Positions 43,454 to 55,400 of a stretch of DNA of 64,000 nt are shown here, in pieces (the stretch's first letter is position 1; every line of letters begins with the position of its first letter). This DNA comes from Dysidea avara (taxonomy: Eukaryota > Porifera > Demospongiae > Dictyoceratida > Dysideidae): positions 36,227,933 through 36,291,932 of the forward strand of contig NC_089279.1 of assembly GCF_963678975.1 (NCBI RefSeq), given 5' to 3'. Under the pieces are notes generated by a model. The model ran no database searches. It saw only the letters and a program-made list of their open reading frames with translations, and was not told the DNA's origin. Both the position numbers and the translations under genes were made by a program.

Positions 43454-46400
43454 CTATGAGGAGATAAACATTATTTACAGATCATAAGCTATGATTTGTA
43501 CCATCTACTATATGTGACCATCTCAATAAAAACCCAACTTGTTTGCACAAGCATGCGTATTGAGAAAAAAAATTAAAATAATTTATAAAATTACGAATGC
43601 TACAAGAAAAGATAAGTAAGTTTTATTGGGCCAGTACTTGAAGAAGGAAAGCTCAAATCGATTAAAACTATACACCATCTTATTCACCTGCTCATGGAGA
43701 GTTCATGAATCTTTATTTTGTTTCTGTAGCTCCAACGGTTTGCGTGTCATGTGTGTTTGTTTACAATTCAGTAAACGTAAACAAGATTGTCATCATTTCT
43801 CTACAAAGCTGCCTTCATATCCATATGCACAAGTGACAGTGTTGGGAGTAACGCGCTACTTATGTAACGCATTATGTAATATTACTTTTGTGGTAACTAA
43901 GTAATATAAGGAAATACACTATAAAAACAGGTAATATAACTCAAGTTATTTTACCTATAATCGGTACGCATTCACCTGAGCCCCCGCCAAATATAGTAAT
44001 ATCAAAGAGGTGAACATGCGTTCACTCCCAATGATTTTGTACATGTTTTTATGTTGTAAACATGTTTGCACGCCTGAATCGTCCATACTAAATGTATGGG
44101 ATATTTTTAAAACCTCATAACTCACTTGTTCTTACCTATATCAGCTTTTTTGATTAACGTTTCCGGCGTTTAAAGGGCTTCACAGTGCTACTAAATGTTT
44201 GGGCAGCTGGCCCATGTAAAAAGAGTTATTAACAAGAAACTAGGGCTCAGGTGAACTCGAACAGACTATACAAACGTAATGCATTACCTAAGTAATATAG
44301 TTACTATAATGAATCGAATATTACATAATATTATTACTACAAGTAATGAAGTTACTAATCTCGTTAGTAATCCACTGAGTAACACCTAGCCAGAATGAAG
44401 TAATGAAGCCTACTGAATGAAGCTTATTCACCAGCTTCTTACTTATAACCAAGATTTGCACATTGTCTAACAACGCAATCATGTCATGTGATAACGTGGT
44501 AGTTTCACACGTGACAGCTTAAGGCTGTGGACACAAAGTAATATAATATGTAATATTATTATAGTTACTTTATTATATGGGTAAATTTAGTGTTGTTTTG
44601 GTCCTAAAGTACTAGAACTAAATACACTTTTAGTACAGCTATTTAATTTTAGTTTTGGTACACTAGAACTAAACTAAATTTATGAATAATTTTGGTTCAA
44701 AAACTATAACTAAACTAAAATTCTTTAAACTTCTGGTTCAAAAACTAAAACTAAACCAAAACCTTTTCAACTTTGAGTTCAAGAACTGGAACTAACTAAA
44801 AGGTTTCATGTAATCCTATGCCTAAAAGATTATTCCTATTAGCACTTTTCTTTGAAGATGCTGATGCTTGCAAATGATACACATACCACAAATGTGTTAC
44901 CATTGATTCTGCTGATTAAGCATTTTTCTTTCTGCTATTTAAACTCAATTATTTAAAGCATTTGTTTATTTGTATAAAATGGCAAGTGGAGGTGGAAGAC
45001 CAAAGTCAAGTGGAGTATGGGGCTACTTTAGGTTTGATAAGATCAATGACAAAAGTGTGTGTGATGTAAAAACTAATGATGGTTCAGTTTGTGGTAAAGA
45101 ATTTAAAGGCCAGTCTTGATGAACTTGCCTGGGACAACCTTACTGCAACACAGTGGAAGCATTTAGAATTCATTCAACAACTACTTCAGCCATTTGCTCA
45201 CCACACTAACATCACTTCAGCCGAAAACAGCACAACCATTGCAATGGTTATTCCTATCCTTAAAGAACTAAACCTGCACTTTGAAGAAATGTGCAAAACC
45301 AGTGGAGTAGCTGTAGTATCCAGGAGAATGCTTATAGATTTAAACCGAAGATTTATGTTTGCTACCAATCCTGATATGCCTAATTTTGATCTAGTTTATG
45401 TAGCAACCACTTTGGTAAACCCTGCATATGGTAAGATACTGAATGATAAACAGCTAGAAAAGGCAAAAGAGTTCATATTACAACTAATGCATATTAACAG
45501 ACATGCTGAAGAAACGGAACAATCGTCACCAGGAAGTCAAGAAAATGACAATGAAGAAATTAATTTGCCAATTTCAAATGATGATCAAGATGGACAGCCC
45601 CCACCTGCAAAACGCTTTAAACATTTAGATCGAGTCAGTAGACTGCTAGATGAAGAAGACGATGAACAGGACCATCAAGAGAACATATCAACCACAATAT
45701 CGCTGGAGGAGCAACAATTGAATCGGTACATAGAATCCAGAGTTAGTAAAGATGATAAAAAATCGATCCTTTTGAGTTTTGGCAGAAGAAAAAAATGAGT
45801 TTCCAGATCTGGCTTTAACTGCTTGCAAAATTCTCGCAATACCTGCATCATCAGCTCCTGTTGAGAGAATTTTTTTCTTCAGGGGGAGAGGTTACCAGAG
45901 GTAAAAGAAATCGTTTAACAAACCATAATCTAGAACGAGAGATATTCTTGCGAAAGAACAAAATGTACATTCAAATATGATTTAAATTCTTGCTGTGCAA
46001 TAGATGTGGGAAAGTGTGCAACTGGGTATATTAATAACCTCTGTATGGCAAGGGTTAAATTTGGTTTCACTGATTCAGATTCAGATTGTAATAAAAACTG
46101 AACATACTAGTAGTACACTAACTAAAACTAACTAAAATTGGGTACTGCAACTAATACTAACTAAAATTACAGAAGAGCTGGGTACTAGAACTAATACTAA
46201 CTAAAACTATAGTTAGCTGAGAGTACTAGAACTAAAACCAACTAAAATTGCAGGTATTTAGGGGTACTAGAACTAAACTAACTAAAACTACAGCTAACTA
46301 ATAGTACTAAAACTAGAATCAAACTAAAATGATTTAGCAGTACTAAAACAACACTATGGGTAATATGTAACTGTAACTAAATAGTTCAGTTGCAAGTAAT

Positions 46401-49400
46401 ATGTAATTAGTTACTTTTACCAAGTAACTTTCCTAACACTGGCAAGTGACTACAGGGCTAACACTATACCTTGGCTGATGTGGTAATCCATGGTGAACAT
46501 TTTAAGCCAAATTGCAATGTTGTAAACGGAAGTTATGGCTGCGAACGTAAGTGCCTGTAGTTCATTTTCAGTATAGTCGCTGTACAAATCAATTATCTTG
46601 CTCTTCCTACTGTCTATCGCTATAACTCCAAAACTACTCACCACAGAAGGCTGAAATTTTGGTGATCCATTCCTTGATTACTGCAGATAATGCTAAGAAA
46701 AAAGTTTAATTGTGCGAACAAGTTGGATTTTTGCTGAGACGGTCACATATTGAATCTCTGTTAAATGACCCTTAGTTGTAAAATTCTAGATGACATCATT
46801 ACCTCATCAGTCTAATATAATAGAACATACCCATACCACATAACAACAAAATGTGACAATAAACTAAATTTGGTGAATTGGCGATTCGTTACCAAACCAC
46901 CAAATTTAATATTATTTTCATCCCTTGCATCCAAGCTTTGATAGCATTTGTTTCAAGTGTGGCTTCTGCTACTTAAACATACCTTGTACTGGTAAATTAG
47001 GATGGTTCCATGCATGCAAAATTTAACTGCGGTTCACAACAGAAGCTGTCTGCTGTAAGACCATACTAGAAGTTGTACTCGACTAGTGGGCATGGTTCCA
47101 TGTAAGCTTGTAAATAGCAACATACATGGATTCATGCAAAAATGCTTCATGTATGAAAACACACGATCCCAATAAATGGGTATGGCTTACAAAGAACAAT
47201 GAGACCCAGATATTCTATAAAGAGGGTCAGACTTGGATGACCCAAACCCGTTAAAGTGACCAAGCCAGATGCATGCAGTGACTAAATCTACATATAAGAT
47301 AAACATATTTTAGCACAAAAAGGATTGTACAGTGCTCCCTCGATTATCTGGCCCCCTTGGGATCAGGCATGCTCAGATAATCAAAGCACATTCATTTATA
47401 TACAGAGCACTGTTCAAGTACTTTAATAGAACATACGTCTAGATAAATACTCTAATAGAGCAGTCATTTCTACTGTTCAAATAACCTGTCCATGTGTTTG
47501 GATAATCGAGGGAGCACTGTATTTGTACAGTTAGTCTTTCTGTCAGCTTACACCATATACAACCTCGTGTGCAACAGTGTACGGCCAATTTTACAGTAAA
47601 AGCATTGTGCCAAATTAAAATTTCGCCAATATTTGCTGTTATATGGTACTTTATTCCTTTGTGCAAAACCTATCTTCCACCACATTTACTGGTTTAAACA
47701 TAACTTTAGCCTAGCCTGAAAATTGATTCAAGGGTGAACACAAGTTAAGGGCAGGCAGGCTTTTCCCCAGTAATGAACAATAAAGTCATTTTAGAAATAA
47801 TGTACACATTCCTTTCAAGTACAGCAGTGCTGCATTGCCCTACCACTCTTTAGGGAAGAATCAGGCTGCTACAGGCGTTTATTGCATAAAGTGGGTTAAT
47901 AACCAGCAACTATTCAGTATTGTATAGCAGGCTGCCTGTCATCACAATACCTTGGCAATATTTGTTATGCACAACTAAGTCCAAGCATAGATAATAGAGT
48001 AAAAGGAATAGGAAACGCAAGCGATTTCCGGTTTGATTTGCGTTACGCATGACTTGAAAGGACAAGACAGGTTTGTGCTCAAGCATGGTAATTAGTGTTC
48101 TAAGCAGCGTAAATAGTAATCCAACAGACTACAGCAAGTATTTAGGCCTTTGTGAGAGATTTTGGCGAGAGAATTCAGACCATAGATTTTGTAACAAAGC
48201 GTATCGCATTAACTGTAATTGTTACACGCTGTCATACTTTTGCTCATAGTACCTTCATGCCTCGTCCATACCGCTTCTTTTATAGCCGGTTCCACTTTCG
48301 AATATTGTGGTAAGCTAGGCGTGTCACCAACACAGTCTTTTACCATTACGTTGTACTGCAAGGTGGTTTAAACTTTTGGTAAAAAATGGAAGATACTTAG
48401 TCGTTTCTTCAAGTAACAGTTCCTGTTTTGCTCTGATATTTCCTCTGGTTCTCTCTGTTAAATGGTCAGGAATAGGTTTATCACAGTTAAAAGGATAGAA
48501 TATATTTACGAAGAAAGTAAAGTGGTTTAAAGTAATTTTTGGGCTGTTGTTTTTTCACTTTCAATCTCCTTTAATTTTGCACACAACTTCCTTGAGGGTT
48601 GGTACCATCCTAGTTCCCTCGATTACTTACTTGAGTTCATTGTAGCAAAGTTTCACAGTTGTTGGTTGCAAAATTCTGTCGTTACAACAATTTGTTTCTC
48701 TTTGATACAAGCGCAGCAAGTATAACGAGTATGTTCATGATGTAATACGTGGAATTCCAATAGAAATGTACGTATTTTGTGACATCATGTTATTGCATTT
48801 CCTATCCCTTTTAAGTACTCTATTATCTATGGTCCAAGCATGTATTGTTCAAAGCAAACCAAAATTTTCCAATGAGTTCTGGATATTCTCATCAACTGGC
48901 GGACTGACTTACAAAAAAAAAACTGTTATTTTAAAAATGAAGCAGGGATCCAAGTAATTAAATGTAGTGAAACATGGGAAAATCTCTACATTGGCACATT
49001 ATGACAATGATTTGGTTCAATGCGGTAGGGATTTTCCCACCGAGCTATGCTGTAATACCATCATTCATCTCTTGGATCCCCTACATCATTTTAAAACACT
49101 AGTTTGCAGTTTTTGTCTTTGTCGTTATACTATCCACGTGTGACTGTTCTATCAGGGTATTAGAGTATCTCTTCACCTACCAGGAGCATGTAATATAATT
49201 TTCATTTCGTTAGCATTATGAATGCAGCTAGACCAGTAATAAGGGTGTGTGGTCATCAAGTAAAATACACTGCATGGTCCCTGCCAGCATTGAAACTGGG
49301 TCGGATCATCCGGGTCACATTTTCTCCGGGTCATCCTGGTCTGACTCGGTTTACAGATTATCTGGGTCTGACCCGGATTGGATCACGTGAGAAACTAAAT

Positions 49401-52400
49401 TGTTAGTTTGATGACGTGGAAACTTATTGATGCTAGTCGCAGCTCTTTTGTCAGCCATGCCCACTTATCGCGTTACAAACATATGCTCAGCCACGCCCAT
49501 TTATTAGTAAGTGTAGTCTGTAGCACAAAACCGTGTCCGTTGCTTTCTGCAAGCTTATGTGGAGCTACGCCCACTAATCTATTATTGTACATAGTCTAGT
49601 CTTGCAGCAGGATAAATACTTTTGTGAGCCACACCCACTTTAATATATTGGGAAATTGTAATACTAGGTATGCACGAAGCCACACCCAATTGCTGTCTGT
49701 AAACTCACAGTAGCTACGTGGAACCAAACCCACTGACTGATTTTAATTATTAAACCATAGATTATTGAGAGTCTTTGCATAAGCTTACCGGCTTAGTTGT
49801 CACATAGCTACTTGTTTACTCAACATGAATCGAACCATAGGATCGAATGCTCAAGACTACCTGAAACATAGCTCTTATCGCACGTCTTGGCTTTAATTAA
49901 TCCGGGTCACATCTGGGTAAAATCTGGGTCAGTGCGTCATCTGGGTCAGCAGTAGTGGCCTGGTTTCAACACTGGTCCCTGCACTTGATCGCTATTAAGA
50001 CTATGAATGGGCATTGTCTCGAATCTATTAAGGTATCTACTGAGTGTAAGCGCTTTAAATAAATAATTTTGTGGCATTTAAATATGCTGCTCAAGGAAGA
50101 TGTTGACATGGAAAATTAATACCTTGATATGGTTTAAGTAGATGACGACCAAGGATAAAGAAAAGACAAGAAGCGGAGGGCACACAAAAGGCACATGCCA
50201 CTGGTGAGTTTGTTATTGTGGAGTAAAATGGTGGCTTTGCGCTGCTTCGTTTGGCCTCCAGCCTTGCGACTGTGGTCAGGCAAGCAGGCAGGCAGACAAA
50301 AATTTGAGGTTTAGTGATTTTAAAAATAAAAATTTTAATTCTATATTCGACTGCCTGTAAGTGTTTTCTTGATTTAATGCTGTATTCCATGTTAGATGGA
50401 CTATTATTATTCCGTAAAAGTGATTTTCGTCACATAAGATGTTTCTAGGATGATTTTTAAAGGCAGCATTTAGGCGGCACCCGTCACTTAAGGGGTATCC
50501 CTACCCCTACATAGACAGTACTACCATATATACCATTTGATAAAATATGCACAAATGTCACTTGAAATAATGTCCACTTTCTAATTCATCTTACACTTGT
50601 CACTGCAGAATAGTGTATACTTACAAAAAGGCAGCATATGTGACCGAATTTTGGAAAACCGTTGATATACGCACAATAGTACTTTTGTAATAAAACGCAT
50701 AAAAACTATGGGTAAAAAAACACAAGCTCCAGAAAAAAAATGCAAGTTTTTATCACCTCACTGGTGGGCGAATTAAGCATCCAATGGATACATCCTGGGC
50801 ATCATCGTGTTCACCTGTGCATAGGGAGTACAACAATCTTTGTTTCATCTCCATACACAAAAGGATTTCAAAGTTACAGACGTTTGTTTACGTTGCGGTG
50901 ACGAAAGAATTAACCGACGATCATTTTTCAGTGAATTTGTCTTCCTTCTCGTACACAGAAGCATGCCTGGGGCAAAACCTATACCTTGGTGGATGCACAA
51001 ATTCATGGCAAACACAATGAGCCAAGATTCAATTCTGTATGCCATTGTATCAGTAAGTTATGATGGTTTATGTAAGCGCCTGTAGATTCTTTTCTCGATA
51101 GCTTCTGTACATATCAATTTGTTTGCTAGTCCAGCTGTCTAGCTAGTGCTGTATTTCCAACGCTGCTTAACTTAGAAAGCTGAAACTTAGCTAGTCCATA
51201 CCTCTGTCCCTGTAGAAAACAAAGAACAAATAAAATGCATTTTGAAAATTGTGCAGATATCGACAGTTTTCTAAAATTAGGTCACATATAGCTAATTCCA
51301 TTGACACAACAAATTCGAACAATAACCACGGTGGCTACTCAAGGATGTGGTGCAGCTTGTAATCAAATACAGTAACCCTTGAAAAAGTTGCTTGTAAACA
51401 TCTAACCATATGACTATGGCATTGTCAACACTTACTACATGTCACCCCAACATCTTCAGAGTGGTCACACTGATTGAATGAATCACATTCTGTTATGATA
51501 CAGTCTCTCAGCTCATCTTCATATCCAGCACAGTAAGTATCACAAATTACAACTGGAGCAGTAGACGAGGGAAACCTGTAGGAAGGTAATGTGATAAACA
51601 TAATACACTCTCTCATTATATACTTCCATGATTGGTATTCTTAGGAATAGCTTATTCCTTCGAGTTAAAAGGGGTGTGTCTCATCCTTACACGAATGAAA
51701 ATGTAGGGCAGCCTTGTGGCTTTGTCGAGAGAATTTACAGGGAAATTACGATAGACAAGCTATGAAACAGGTGAGACGATACTTCTGCATGTAATAGGTA
51801 GTTTTAGTGATGTGCAATATGTGATATATATCAAAATATCGCGATAATTTTTTTATATCGTGATACGATATAGAATCATTATATCGTGATATGAGCCAAA
51901 GTATAGATTTTAGTTATAATTAGAGAAAACTGTACCCAAGATGTCATTGTACACTGTAATATTTTTTTATAAAAGAGCTTGTAATGTTGTATGCTAGTGA
52001 TATACCATGTTGTATTGTACTTCTAGTACATCACTGCTACAAGTGTCATCGGTGTAAGCACACAAGCTGAGTGATGAGTTTGTATATTGTGATATATATC
52101 GTATCGTGATAATTGTGTGTAATAATTGTGATGTGAAAATATCCTATATCGCACACCACTAGGTAGTTTGATGCAGTTTGTTCAATAGCACTTCTTTAGC
52201 AGTGTAGTTAGAGATTTCACTAATTACAAATACATAATTGCTAACTTATTATTGACTGTACCATAGAAATTTTAACTTCAAATTGGGATCATAGATATAT
52301 ACAAGTTGATGCTATGTTACTATGCAACTACAGGAGCTAACTCATCCAACTATGTATTTCTACGTTATTACTTTAGCTAATAGGCTTTATTTTGTAATAG

Positions 52401-55400
52401 TGCATCAATCAATTAAGTAGTTGTAATTTCGTAAATCATGAAATACTTCTAAATTATGTTGCTATGCACTGCTAAGGAAGCGCTTGCCATGTTACACACA
52501 GCATATCTTTCTCAACTGTTTTATAGTTTACCATGTTTTTTTTTCTGTAAATTCACGCAACAAAGCCTCCAAGTTACCATTCATTTTCATTCACGTATGT
52601 AGGGTACACATCCCCTTTCAAGTTGAAGAGATACAATTTCCTGGTAGTAGCCTATGGGTCCTGCTGAGGTGACCGTTAAATCTAATGGGAAACCACTTTA
52701 AAAGTTTGTAGTGTTGCTACACCCAGATTATCAACTGGGAAATGAAACCACCTTCGAGACCAAAGCTACCTGTGCAGTAGCTTTTATTTAGCGGCTACTT
52801 TTACCATTAATGATTTTGCTCACATGGGTACGTATAGACAAACGTATCTAGGTACACAAACTACATGCTTTTATGAAAACAATTTCAGTAAACCAAGTAC
52901 CTACAGCTGGCTTTTGGCTGGTTGTGAGCGTGCGCCTAGTTTAACAAGAGAGGTCGGTGACCTCCCTTGTTTCACTACTTTTGATTTCTATGATTTCTTA
53001 GTTTTTCCTTGTTTCCTATAGTAAAGCTGGGCTCAAACAAAAGCTGAAATAAATAAGCCAATATCCTTACAGAAAGGTTACAGAACTGTGTTGAGAAATA
53101 TCATACATGCATAGTCCACCAACCACATGATCCACGAAGGCTCGTAAAATTAAAGCCCATGGTCAAGAAGTTTCTAGTCTAAATTTGAGGGATCTGCAAC
53201 AGGCCTAAAATGTTGTGATCGCTGGTAAAATCTGAATGAATTAATAATAATCTTTTTATTGGAAATCTTGAAATCTCACTTTAAATCCTAAATATTTCAA
53301 CTGAATCTCGTGGCTGGCTTGTCGAGTTTGTCGATCCCTTGTCTGAATCAGAGGAGTATCACTAGATCTAATACACTACTATGGTTGAAAAGAATTCATC
53401 ACTATCACTTTTGTACATCGAGAGTTCATCAAGAAGTGAGGAATGCCAAGATGAACAACAAAATTAATATTACCACAACTTTTGAAGAAAGCATTTGCAG
53501 ACCAATCCTCATGTTTCAACTGTTAAACCCACCAAGAGAAGCCTAATGACACCCTACAAACGAGGTACGCAGCAGTTAAAGCAGTAACAGACAGATCTGC
53601 ACAAGACAACTACCGTAACCCTTCGTAATTGGTACGATACCCGAGCAACCATAGCGATGAACTTTAAGAGACAATTGGCTGACAACACTCACCTATAAAG
53701 GAAACTACCAGGATAAATTCATGAAGAAACAACTTATTGGACCTGTAACAAGGATTGCCCGTACATAAAACTATTAGTTGCTATGGATATGGCATCACTG
53801 TTGCAAATCCCTATTTGCACTATATTTCCTATGGACACCTTAAGTACAAATATCCCCCACGATTATGCATACCTTTTGCTACATCCTTCACCTACCACAG
53901 TTTCCCCCTCCCCTATCAATTCTTGAGTGCATAACAAAACAATGAGAATACAAAATTTTATGATATCCTGTATTTGGTCTTTAAGGGAAGTTAACCTCAG
54001 GCATAATGCTTTACAAGTGCTATCCTCTCTAAGAGAACACCTTCACTTCTACGTGGTTTTGGCCATAAGGAGATTGGTTTCAAAACTAGAGTTATACAAG
54101 TTAGAGTCTATAGAGAATCTACAACCTCCTAATAAAAGTTGAATAAGAGTATGATGTACAAATCTGAGATAAGCTAAACAGCCTACAATGACCTATCTTA
54201 GATTTCCAATACACAAAATCATCACACAATTGAAGAGTTCTTTTGGCTGCCATAGTCCTAGCTATTTGCATGTGTTACCTAACTGACTGAATTTATTAGA
54301 ATAGCCACCCTGATTCCCTGTAACATCATACAGTACAGTAGTACTGTATAGAAGCTGTTAGGGTTTTCTTACCCTTTAATATAACCCTGAAAACAGCCTC
54401 AAGTTTCTTTCAAAACAGATTGGTTAAGCATTACCAAGCCCAAAAATTCCTTTGGAGCAATCCCAAACGTTTCTATGGATGTTTACAAATTGTCTATTTA
54501 ACTGTTTTTTCTACTGACTGAGGCCAGCATAACTTGACTATGCTTAACACTATGGGCTTACACTATTTGACATTGCTTCAGCCAGAGATATGCCTTTTCG
54601 CCACCCACAGTAAGTACAGTGCATGCAACATGTACTTACCTTTGTCCTCCTTTGTGTCCCATTCCTTTCTCCACTGCCTCAAAGGTGTTGACTGGCAGTA
54701 ACATAAGGTATCTTCGGTGCATTACAAGAATCGTCCATAATTGTCATAGTAAGTGGATTGATTGTAGAGGCACTTCTTGTACTGTTCTTTGTGTATAGCA
54801 GGTAGAACATACTTGAAAACAAAGTGGAATAGCTATTCCCCTCCCAATAATTGATAGTCAGGGTGCACATTCTTTCCATAGTGACTTGATTGACTGCAGA
54901 GGTGTTTCTTTCATTTGTAATTCTGTATAGCAGGTGGGGTCAAAATGGGAACAATGTTTTCCAGTAATTGAGTCGGGGAGCACATTATGTCTGGCCAGCT
55001 CCATTCGATGATGTATGCATTGGTTCACCAGTCATAAATTATTATAAGAAAAAATTAATTTACACATATTTGAGTAGGGATCACAGAAATAAACCGCAAG
55101 GAAACAAAGAGAGGTAATCTACACCTGAAGATATACTAGTGGACATTGTATTTAGTATACTAGTATATCTGCAAGTGTAGATGACCTCTCTTGTTTCATT
55201 GCTTATGATCCTGACTCAAATATATATTTATAATTTCTAGTTTTCCTTCATACGTACATGTTGCTTATTTACTGTATGGGTAAGGAATGTATAAGTGCTG
55301 ATACAGTAACAAAATCCTAAGATAGTTTTCACTTAGTAGCAGGCTACAGGTTCCCTGAAGGCCCTTAGCTACCAAGACTCAACTATAGCATGTGTACAAA

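Larger units (their letters stand above)
43837..46441. mobile_element. Middle hAT element of the nest
   Basis: CAGTGTTGGGAGTAAC at the left and GTTACTT/AAGTAACTTTCCTAACACTG at the right are inverted ends. Flanks ACAAGTGA and GCAAGTGA are an 8-bp target duplication with one mismatch. AGTAATAT-type words recur near both ends. Confidence 0.78.
43511..46749. mobile_element. Outer GTGACC-end transposon of a three-level nest
   Basis: TATGTGACCATCTCAATAAA at the left (continuing CCAACTTGTT) and the inverted copy at the right (AACAAGTTGG...GGTCACATA) give about 40-bp ends. The gene B copy at about 21.60 kb is uninterrupted (CTACTAGATTAATTCTCTG), so this arrived after the duplication. About 630 bp are its own; the rest is nested hAT DNA. 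Confidence 0.82.

Noticed and set aside
45076..45798. 240-residue frame as a functional host gene
   Set aside because: It is an internal piece of a hAT transposase; the N-terminal BED finger is truncated and the dimerisation motif needs two frameshifts.
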